This document shows, piece after piece, positions 55,348 to 64,000 of a stretch of 64,000 nucleotides of DNA. The notes beneath the pieces were generated by a model. That model saw nothing but the letters and a program-made list of their open reading frames with translations. It had not been told where the DNA came from and searched no databases. Source of the DNA: JAKFDI01 sp044508835 (GTDB lineage Bacteria; Pseudomonadota; Gammaproteobacteria; Burkholderiales; Burkholderiaceae_C); assembly GCA_044508835.1 (NCBI GenBank), contig JBIQHD010000002.1:62001-126000 (forward strand). The letters are read 5' to 3'. Positions within the stretch are counted from its first letter, which is position 1, and the number at the start of each line of letters is the position of its first letter. Both the position numbers and the translations under genes were made by a program.

Positions 55348-56115
55348 GTGAATCCTGAGACCGCCATCGCGGCACAACACAACGCCCTCGGCTTCGGCCA
55401 CTTCATCGCGCAGAGCGACGCGGTGGGCAAGACCCTGCTCATCATCCTGGTCCTGATGTCCGTCGTCTCCTGGGCCATCATCGCCCTCAAGGGGCTGACG
55501 CTCGTCGCGCGCAAGCGCCGCAGCCACGAGTTCCTGAACTTCTTCTGGAACGCCTCCTCGCTCGACGCGGTGGCCGGCGAGATCGCCACGCACGGCGCGC
55601 GCGACCCGTTCTCGCACCTCACCAGCCACGCCATGCACGCGCAGGCGCACCACGCCAAGTACGGCGCGGCCAAGCTCGAGGAGGCGGGCAGCGCCGGCGA
55701 GTTCGTCACGCGCACGATCAAGAAGGTGCTCGACGAGGAGACCACGCGGCTGGAGAACGGCCTCGCGGTGCTCGCCACCGTCGGCGCCACGGCGCCCTTC
55801 GTCGGCCTGTTCGGCACGGTCTGGGGCGTGTACCACGCCCTGGTGGCCATCGGCATGAGCGGCGCCGGCACGCTCGACAAGGTGGCCGGCCCGGTGGGCG
55901 AGGCGCTCATCATGACGGGCCTGGGCCTGGCGGTCGCGATTCCCGCGGTGATGGGCTACAACTGGCTCACGCGCTCCAACCGCGTGCTGCTCGGCAAGCT
56001 CGACGCCTTCGCCTACGAGCTGCACACCTTCGTGTCGATGGGCCAGCCGCTGGCATCCTCGCCGCAGAACGCGGCCAGCGTGCGCCCGATGCCCACGCGC
56101 CCGGCGGCGGCCTGA
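55348..56115 (+). CDS. exbB: Biopolymer transport protein ExbB
   Basis: 255 residues, GTG start after GGAGAGATAGCC. Three membrane segments: about 28-50 (TLLIILVLMSVVSWAIIAL), and the pair in VGATAPFVGLFGTVWGVYHAL and GEALIMTGLGLAVAIPAVMGYNW, which carry the conserved Thr and Pro residues of the MotA/TolQ/ExbB family. Pentamer that forms the proton channel with ExbD. Confidence 0.97.
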   Translation: MNPETAIAAQHNALGFGHFIAQSDAVGKTLLIILVLMSVVSWAIIALKGLTLVARKRRSHEFLNFFWNASSLDAVAGEIATHGARDPFSHLTSHAMHAQAHHAKYGAAKLEEAGSAGEFVTRTIKKVLDEETTRLENGLAVLATVGATAPFVGLFGTVWGVYHALVAIGMSGAGTLDKVAGPVGEALIMTGLGLAVAIPAVMGYNWLTRSNRVLLGKLDAFAYELHTFVSMGQPLASSPQNAASVRPMPTRPAAA

Positions 56116-56125
56116 GGAGCGCGCC

Positions 56126-56545
56126 ATGGCCTTCGCCAGCTTCGATTCCAAGAGCGCCAACGCCCCGATGGCCGAGATCAACATGGTGCCGCTCATCGAC
56201 GTGATGCTGGTGCTGCTGGTGATCTTCATCGTCACCGCGCCGCTGCTCACGCACGCGGTCAAGCTCGAACTGCCCAAGGCGAGCGCGGCGGTGAACCTGC
56301 CGCCGCCCGACAAGATCGAGTTCGCCATCGACGCGAGCGGCGCGCTGTTCTGGAACGGCGAGCGCGTGAGCCGCGAGGAAGCCGCCGAGCGCTTCGCCAT
56401 CGAAGGCAGGAAGACGCAGCAGCCCGAGGTGCACCTGCGCGCCGACCAGGCGGTGGCCTACCGCCATGTCGCGCAGACGCTGGCCGATGCCTCCAAGGCC
56501 GGGCTGACCAAGGTCGGCTTCATCAGCGAGCCCGACGCGCCCTAG
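56126..56545 (+). CDS. exbD: Biopolymer transport protein ExbD
   Basis: 139 residues. Single membrane segment with the proton-carrying Asp in INMVPLIDVMLVLLVIFIVTAPLL (about Asp25-26), then a small periplasmic domain (QPEVHLRADQAVAYRHVAQTLADASKAGLTKVGFIS). Ten bases after exbB, preceded by GAGGAGCGCGCC. Last gene of the Fur-controlled operon. Confidence 0.97.
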   Translation: MAFASFDSKSANAPMAEINMVPLIDVMLVLLVIFIVTAPLLTHAVKLELPKASAAVNLPPPDKIEFAIDASGALFWNGERVSREEAAERFAIEGRKTQQPEVHLRADQAVAYRHVAQTLADASKAGLTKVGFISEPDAP

Positions 56546-56774
56546 CGTTTTCGCCGCGCGCGGCACGGCCGCCGAACGCCGCCGCGAAGAGTGATGCCTC
56601 GCAGCGACAAACCGCGTTTTACCTAGGCGGAAAGCGGCATTTCCCTCTGGAGGCAGCTTCTCAACCCCCAGAGCAGGCAGTACCATTCGCTCCGCGCGGT
56701 GACCGGAGAAACGAGAGCTCATGCGGCTTTCACCCGGCCCGGCACATCAACAACTCTTGATGGAGAGAATCAAC

Positions 56775-57143
56775 ATGGCAACTGCGAAGAAGGCCGCCGC
56801 CAAGAAGGCGCCGGCAAAGAAGGCTGCTCCGGCCAAGAAGGCAGCCCCGGCGAAGAAGGCGGCGCCCGCCAAGAAGGCGGCACCGGCCAAGAAGCGCACG
56901 CCGAACGCGGCGTTCATGAAGGCCATGACCCCCAGCGCCCAGCTGGCCGCCGTGATCGGCGACAAGCCGGTGCCGCGCACCGAGGTCACCAAGAAGGTGT
57001 GGGACTACATCAAGGCCAACAAGCTGCAGGATCCGGCCAAGCGCACCATGATCAACGCCGACGGCAAGCTGAAGGAGATCTTCAAGAAGCCGCAGGTCTC
57101 GATGTTCGAGATGACCAAGCTGATCAACGCCCACCTCAAGTGA
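56775..57143 (+). CDS. SWIB/MDM2-domain protein with Lys/Ala/Pro repeats
   Basis: 122 residues. N-terminal 40 residues are histone H1-like repeats of PAKKAA (at least four exact units), followed by a SWIB domain (about 43-122) with NAAFMKAMTPSAQLAAVIGD, RTEVTKKVWDYIKANKLQDP and MFEMTKLINAHLK. Likely a basic nucleoid- or DNA-associated protein; the role is not established. I chose ATG 56775, just after GGAGAGAATCAAC; an upstream ATG at 56721 has no such site. The repeat makes length variation by slippage likely. Confidence 0.92.
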   Translation: MATAKKAAAKKAPAKKAAPAKKAAPAKKAAPAKKAAPAKKRTPNAAFMKAMTPSAQLAAVIGDKPVPRTEVTKKVWDYIKANKLQDPAKRTMINADGKLKEIFKKPQVSMFEMTKLINAHLK

Positions 57144-57177
57144 ACCCTTGAGCCGCAGCCCGCGAGGGCGGCCTCGA

Positions 57178-57204
57178 AAGCCGGTGCATCGCACCGGCTT
57201 TTTT
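57178..57204 (+). terminator. Rho-independent terminator after the SWIB gene
   Basis: Perfect 10-bp stem AAGCCGGTGC/GCACCGGCTT (57178-57187, 57191-57200) with ATC loop and a run of T. Confidence 0.92.
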
Positions 57205-57215
57205 CTTGCCCGCGC

Positions 57216-57818
57216 TCAGCCGGCCCGGAGCCGGCGCTCGACGAAGTCGAGCCGGTCCTGGCCCCAGAAGATCTCGCCGTCGATGACGTAGCTCGGCGCG
57301 CCGAACACGCCGGCCGCGATGGCGCGCTGCGTCTCGGCCTCGTAACGCTCGTGCACCGCCTGCGAGTGCGAGTCGTCGAGCCGGCGCGCCGGCAGCCCCT
57401 GCTCGGCCAGCAGGGCGGCGAGCTCGCGCGCGTCGTCGATGTTGCGGTCCTCGGCCCACACCGCGCGCAGCACCGCGCCGGTGAGCGTCATCGCCGCGTC
57501 GGTGCCGTCGTGCATGTCGGCGGCGATGATGAGCTTGGCCGCGTCGTCGGACGACACCGGGAAGTGCTTGGGCTGCAGGTTGAGCGGCCGCCCGAGGTGC
57601 CGGCTGAAGCGCGCGAGCTCGACCAGCCGGTAGGCCTGCCGCTGCGGCGCGCGCTTGGCCAGCGGCAACCCGCCCGAGACGGGGAACACGCCGCCCAGGT
57701 CGATGGGCTGCACGCGGACCGCGGCGCCCGCCGCGCGCGCGATGCCGGCGAAGCGCTCGTGGCCGAGGTAGGTCCACGGCGAGTGCGGGGCGAAGTAGTA
57801 GTCGATGGTCAGGCTCAA
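57216..57818 (-). CDS. 2-hydroxychromene-2-carboxylate isomerase-like (DsbA/kappa-GST family)
   Basis: 200 residues. Thioredoxin-fold protein: IDYYFAPHSPWTYLGHERF at the N-terminus with SPW in place of a CxxC, a helical insert (about 55-150), and FGAPSYVIDGEIFWGQDRLDFVERRL at the end. This matches HCCA isomerases of aromatic degradation and kappa-class glutathione transferases. No naphthalene-type pathway genes are near, so the substrate is open. Convergent with the SWIB gene at the terminator. Confidence 0.85.
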   Translation of the reverse strand: MSLTIDYYFAPHSPWTYLGHERFAGIARAAGAAVRVQPIDLGGVFPVSGGLPLAKRAPQRQAYRLVELARFSRHLGRPLNLQPKHFPVSSDDAAKLIIAADMHDGTDAAMTLTGAVLRAVWAEDRNIDDARELAALLAEQGLPARRLDDSHSQAVHERYEAETQRAIAAGVFGAPSYVIDGEIFWGQDRLDFVERRLRAG

Positions 57819-57936
57819 CGCGGCCTCCTGGCGCTTGCCGTGTCCGGCGGTGCGGCGCAGTCTAGGCAGATGGCCGGCCGATGCCCGGCGGCGGCGGCGA
57901 ACCCGTACTGCGCCGCGGGTCGCCGCGGCGTCGCCG

Positions 57937-60879
<2,943 letters not shown>

Positions 60880-60972
60880 CGGGCGCTCGGGCAAACGGAA
60901 GATGATAGCGGCCGGGCCCGTCGCGGAGGGGTGGTGCCCGCCGCCGCCCGCACGGCGGCAGGGCGGTGCCGC

Positions 60973-61803
60973 TCAGCGCGGCAGCGCGCGGGCGAGGGCG
61001 TCGCGCAGTTGCTGCGCCTGCGGCAGGAGGGCGCGCCACGAGCCGGCGTCCGCGCCGCCGGCGCCGGTCGTCCAGCGCGCGGCGGTGTCGCCGAGCTGCA
61101 GCGTGTGCATCGGCTGACCGTCGCGCAGCAGCGTGAGCGAGTCGCCGCCGGTCTCGGCCGGCAGGGTTTCGGCCGTCCATGCGGAGGCCGCGGCGTCGAA
61201 TTCCGCGAGCCATGCCTGCATCGCGGCATCCACCGGCTGCGCCGGCCCGGCGCCGCGGCGCACCGACCAGCGCGACGCTTCGGCGGCGATCTGCGCGCGC
61301 AGGGCCGCGATCGGCGGACGGCTCGCCGCCGCGCCGGACAGCGCCGCCGACTCCGCCGCCTGTCGCTTGGCGGCCGCGGCCGGCGCCGCCTGGCGCTGCG
61401 GCCGGGCCGCCTCGTCGCTTCGGTGTTCGCGCGGCGCCGGGACCGGTGCGGCCGCGGGTGCGGGTGCGGGTGCGGGCCTGGGGCGGCTCTCGACGGCCGC
61501 CGCCGGGGTACCCTCGCGCGGCGTGACGGGTTCGGGCAGCGGCTGGTGGCGCCACATCACGCCCACCAGCACCGCCACCATCACGCCGGCCAAGCTGGCC
61601 GCCGCCCCGGGCCGGCCCAGCCAATGCCACAGGCGGCGCGCCCCGCCGGCGTCATGCGCCGCCGCCACGCCCGATCGCGCCTTGGCCCGCGCCTCGCGCA
61701 GGATCGCCTCGCTCACGGCCGGCGGCGGCAGCGCATCGGCATCCGGCGCGTGGCGCAGCGCCTGGCTCAGCCAGGCGTCGCGGTCGTCGGGCGGCGCCGT
61801 CAT
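60973..61803 (-). CDS. Probable membrane anti-sigma partner of the ECF factor
   Basis: 276 residues; no family recognised firmly. N-terminal cytoplasmic part (about 1-62), one membrane segment (about 68-85, AASLAGVMVAVLVGVMW), then an Ala/Pro/Arg-rich periplasmic linker and a C-terminal region with WTAETLPAETGGDSLTLLRDGQ. The ATG at 61803 overlaps the stop of the sigma factor gene (ATGA). Topology and pairing are those of anti-sigma factors, but no zinc-finger HxxxCxxC motif is seen. Function inferred from context. Confidence 0.6.
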   Translation of the reverse strand: MTAPPDDRDAWLSQALRHAPDADALPPPAVSEAILREARAKARSGVAAAHDAGGARRLWHWLGRPGAAASLAGVMVAVLVGVMWRHQPLPEPVTPREGTPAAAVESRPRPAPAPAPAAAPVPAPREHRSDEAARPQRQAAPAAAAKRQAAESAALSGAAASRPPIAALRAQIAAEASRWSVRRGAGPAQPVDAAMQAWLAEFDAAASAWTAETLPAETGGDSLTLLRDGQPMHTLQLGDTAARWTTGAGGADAGSWRALLPQAQQLRDALARALPR

Positions 61804-62432
61804 CACGAGCCGCCGCCGAGCGGCGAGAGATAGGCGCCCATGCAGGTGCGCAACTTGCCCATGGCGTAGCGCACCCGCGTCTTGGCCGTTTCGAAGCCGA
61901 CCTCGAGCGCGAGCGCCACCTCGGCCAGCGGCAGGCCGTCGTCGTGGTGCAGCAGGAAGGCGCTGCGCTGCGCCAGCGGCAGCTCGTCCAGGCAGTCGAG
62001 CAGGCGCCGGCCGGCGCGGCGCCAGAAGGCGAGATCGTCGCCGCCCGACACCGCCGCGGCCGGCGCCGGCCAGTGCTGCCAGGCGGTCGTGCCGTTCGCC
62101 GCGGGCTCCCACGGCGCGGCCTCGTCGCCGCCGTCGAGCGGCACCTCGCGCCCGCTGCGCCGCCACAGGTCGATCACCCGATGGTTCGCCAGCGTGTAGA
62201 GCCAGGTGCGAAAGCTCGCGCCCTGCGGCGCCCAGCGCTCGCGCGACTGCACCACGCGCAGCCAGGTGTCCTGGAACACCTCGTCGGCCTGCGCCGCGAG
62301 CGCGCTGCCGAGCAGCCGCCGCACGAAGCGGTACAGGCCCGCGTGGTGGCGCGCGTACAGCCGCTCGAAGGCCGCGGCGTCGCCGGCCGCATAGGCGGCC
62401 ATCAGGGCGTCGTCGCTGTCGTCGGCGGGCAT
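61803..62432 (-). CDS. ECF-type RNA polymerase sigma factor
   Basis: 209 residues. Region 2: DALMAAYAAGDAAAFERLYARHHAGLYRFVRRLLG, DEVFQDTWLRVV and FRTWLYTLANHRVIDLWRR. Region 4: LDELPLAQRSAFLLHHDDGLPLAEVALALEVGFETAKTRVRYAMGKLR. A 45-residue linker between them is Ala/Gly-rich. ATG 62432 chosen because region 2 begins ten residues later; the frame remains open to overlap the divergent lipoprotein start. Coupled to the membrane partner downstream. Confidence 0.94.
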   Translation of the reverse strand: MPADDSDDALMAAYAAGDAAAFERLYARHHAGLYRFVRRLLGSALAAQADEVFQDTWLRVVQSRERWAPQGASFRTWLYTLANHRVIDLWRRSGREVPLDGGDEAAPWEPAANGTTAWQHWPAPAAAVSGGDDLAFWRRAGRRLLDCLDELPLAQRSAFLLHHDDGLPLAEVALALEVGFETAKTRVRYAMGKLRTCMGAYLSPLGGGS

Positions 62433-62517
62433 GGCGTCGAAGTCTGCCGCATCGGCGGGTGATACGGCCGGGCGGCCGCGAGGGGGTGATCCGGGGCGCG
62501 CGGCGCTACGATGCCGC

Positions 62518-62922
62518 ATGGACATTCTCGGCAATCGCACCGCGGCGGCCGCGCGCGCGGCGGGCCTGGCGGCGGCGCTGGCGCTCGCCGGCTGCGGCGG
62601 CGGGCTGTGGATCGGCATCGGCGACGACTTCGACGACCCGCCCGCGGTCAGCCTCACCGCATCGGCCATCGATGCGCCGGCCGGCGCCACCATCAGCCTG
62701 CTCGCCGCCGCGGCCGACGCCGACGGCATCGACGTGGTGGAGTTCTACCGCTTCGACGGCGGCAGCGCGCGTCGCCTGGGCAGCGACCGCCAGCCGCCGT
62801 ACCAGCTGAGCGTGGTGGTGCCCACCGACGGGCGCGGCGTGCTGCGGGTCTTCGCCCGCGCCTACGACTTCAACGGCCACGCGGCCGACAGCGACGTCCT
62901 AGCAATCACTATCACGCCTTGA
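62518..62922 (+). CDS. Small lipoprotein with Ig-like domain
   Basis: 134 residues. Signal peptide with lipobox (ALALAGC, then GGG). The mature part (PAVSLTASAIDAPAGATISLLAAAADADGIDVVEFYRFDGG ... LRVFARAYDFNGHAADSDVLAITI) looks like one bacterial Ig-like/cadherin-type domain. Divergent from the ECF sigma factor gene, 85 bases between starts, so it could be part of that factor's regulon. Function unknown. Confidence 0.78.
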   Translation: MDILGNRTAAAARAAGLAAALALAGCGGGLWIGIGDDFDDPPAVSLTASAIDAPAGATISLLAAAADADGIDVVEFYRFDGGSARRLGSDRQPPYQLSVVVPTDGRGVLRVFARAYDFNGHAADSDVLAITITP

Positions 62923-62977
62923 GCGCAGTCGTCGCCAATAGCTTTTCGACGATCTGAACGCCATGGTAGGCAAGCAA

Positions 62978-62999
62978 TAGACGTCCAGACGTCTAGAAT
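62978..62999. promoter_or_regulatory. Dyad and possible -10 before the methyltransferase gene
   Basis: TAGACGT (62978-62984) and ACGTCTA (62989-62995), 4-base spacer, next to TAGAAT (62994-62999), a fair -10 element. The ATG is 13 bases further. A palindrome over the promoter would suit a controller protein or autorepression by the methyltransferase's N-terminal DNA-binding domain. No good -35 is seen. Confidence 0.4.
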
Positions 63000-63012
63000 G
63001 CCCTGGGCAACC

Positions 63013-64000
63013 ATGGAGGATGAATTGCGCAGAAGACCTGGTGAAGTAAGAGATGCCATCGTCCACGTGCTTGATGACGCAGCCGGGGCCGCTACGGTGC
63101 AGGAGATCACCGAGGGGGTGCATCGTCTCATCGGGCCCGTGCCGCCTTCTTCGGTGCGTTCGTATCTCCGGCTCAATACGCCGCAGCTCTTCGTACGAAT
63201 GGATCGTGCGCAGTACAGCTTGAGCGGCATGGAGTCGCTTCCGCCCTGTGTTGAGCCTGAGCCGGCCGATGGGGCACCATCGTTCTGTCACGGGAAGGCC
63301 ACCCTTTACAACGACGACTGCATTGCTTGGTTGGAGCGACAACCGGCGCGCTCGCTGCATGCTGTCGTCACCGATCCCCCCTACGGGCTCATCGAATACT
63401 CGGACGTAGAGCAGGCGAAGCTGCGTAGGGGCAAAGGCGGAGTGTGGCGCATCCCGCCAAGTTTCGATGGCTCCAAGCGTGCGCCGCTACCGCGGTTCAC
63501 CGTCCTGAAACCGACTGACCATGAAGCACTCGAACGGTTCTTCTTCGCCTGGGGTCGCAGCTTGCTTCGCGTCCTAGTGCCCGGGGCCAACGTGATTGTG
63601 GCGAGCAATCCACTGCTGTCTCATTTCGTTTCCGGAGCACTGTCTCGTGCGGGGCTTGAGCGCCGCGGAGAAATCGTCCGGCTGGTCATGACTATGCGCG
63701 GCGGCGATAGGCCAAAGGCCGCGCACGTCGAGTTCAACGACGTCAGCGTGATGCCGCGTTCCATGTGGGAGCCTTGGTTGATGTTTCGAGCACCCGTGGA
63801 GGGCCGCGTCCAGGACAACCTGCGCAAGTGGGGTACAGGCGGCTTCCGCCGGATATCGACCAACAAGCCGTTCGGTGATGTGATCGAGTCGGCGCCGACA
63901 AGAGCCACTGAGCGTAGACTGGCAAACCATCCCAGCCTCAAGCCGCAAGCGTTCTTGCGCAAACTCGTGCGTGGCGTGCTGCCTCTGGGTCGGGGCGTCG
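63013..64000 (+). CDS. Site-specific DNA methyltransferase, N6/N4-type, 3' end cut by the window
   Basis: At least 329 residues, open at the window end. N-terminal 75 residues form a winged-helix-like region (RDAIVHVLDDAAGAATVQEITEGVHRLI, SSVRSYLRLN). The methyltransferase domain starts near 94 with ATLYNDDCIAWLERQPARSLHAVVTDPPYGL, including the catalytic DPPY (121-124). The SAM-binding motif should follow HPSLKPQAFLRKLVRGVLPLGRG, so motif order is of the beta class. Codon use is plainly less GC-rich than in the rest of the window, a sign of transfer. Could be part of a restriction-modification or other defence system, or an orphan or prophage enzyme. Confidence 0.9.
   Translation, partial: MEDELRRRPGEVRDAIVHVLDDAAGAATVQEITEGVHRLIGPVPPSSVRSYLRLNTPQLFVRMDRAQYSLSGMESLPPCVEPEPADGAPSFCHGKATLYNDDCIAWLERQPARSLHAVVTDPPYGLIEYSDVEQAKLRRGKGGVWRIPPSFDGSKRAPLPRFTVLKPTDHEALERFFFAWGRSLLRVLVPGANVIVASNPLLSHFVSGALSRAGLERRGEIVRLVMTMRGGDRPKAAHVEFNDVSVMPRSMWEPWLMFRAPVEGRVQDNLRKWGTGGFRRISTNKPFGDVIESAPTRATERRLANHPSLKPQAFLRKLVRGVLPLGRGV

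Overview
The window is a chromosomal segment of a high-GC (visibly around 70%) betaproteobacterium. Gene content and order point to Burkholderiales, most likely the Rubrivivax/Leptothrix/Methylibium side of the order: gatCAB divergent from mreBCD-mrdA-rodA; recA-recX-DUF2889-sucCD-terC; pilin, PglL-type ligases and moaC; a PAKKAA-repeat SWIB protein; and GC-rich dispersed intergenic repeats. This placement is inference; no rRNA or tRNA gene was seen to anchor it. Almost every base is coding, many genes are joined by ATGA stop/start overlaps, and the high GC produces very long stop-free antisense frames that are not genes.

Layout. 0-3.4 kb (minus): a LuxR-type response regulator, a membrane hybrid histidine kinase and a GMC-family flavin oxidoreductase cut by the window edge. 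3.4-7.1 kb (plus): two lipoproteins that share a duplicated leader and signal peptide, with a degenerate small lipoprotein-like frame between them. 7.1-10.5 kb (minus): exonuclease III, an AmpG-like muropeptide permease and an M48 protease. 10.5-11.9 kb (plus): pyrE and a DUF4124 protein. 12.0-15.3 kb (minus): gatC-gatA-gatB, the tRNA-dependent amidotransferase. 15.7-21.6 kb (plus): the rod-shape/elongasome operon mreB, mreC, mreD, mrdA (PBP2), rodA. 21.6-25.6 kb (minus): acs, a DUF488 gene and an isolated cytochrome oxidase subunit I gene, all translationally overlapped. 25.8-27.9 kb (plus): a LysR regulator and a TDT-family permease. 28-32.7 kb: recA with an SOS box, recX, DUF2889, sucC, sucD. 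32.9-37.5 kb: a TerC-family protein, a membrane Ser/Thr kinase, a PP2C phosphatase, an FHA protein and a metallo-beta-lactamase-fold hydrolase. 37.6-41.7 kb: a type IV pilin behind a sigma-54 promoter, then two tandem PglL/Wzy-type O-oligosaccharyltransferases, in lower-GC DNA up to about 40.57 kb. 41.7-54.0 kb: moaC, a BepA-like M48/TPR protease, a giant bacterial alpha-2-macroglobulin, a PF09826-like beta-propeller protein and pbpC. 54.1-56.5 kb: a small membrane protein, then a Fur-box-controlled tonB-exbB-exbD. 56.8-62.9 kb: the SWIB protein, a DsbA/kappa-GST-like isomerase, uvrA, an ECF sigma factor with a probable membrane anti-sigma partner, and a small lipoprotein. 63.0 kb to the end: the start of a lower-GC DNA methyltransferase gene that runs off the window.

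How the genes work together. Cell-envelope construction dominates: MreBCD/PBP2/RodA elongation, AmpG muropeptide recycling, envelope proteases, the alpha-2-macroglobulin/PbpC defence-repair pair, pilin and its glycosylation, and TonB energisation. Genome upkeep (recA, recX, uvrA, xthA) and central metabolism (sucCD, acs, pyrE) fill most of the rest. The parts least explained by known systems are the acs-DUF488-ctaD operon, the beta-propeller protein inserted between alpha-2-macroglobulin and PbpC, the duplicated-leader lipoproteins, the kinase/phosphatase/FHA module next to the pilin locus, and the methyltransferase at the right edge, which may open a defence or mobile region. I did not find a clearly new multi-gene system; these are the best candidates.
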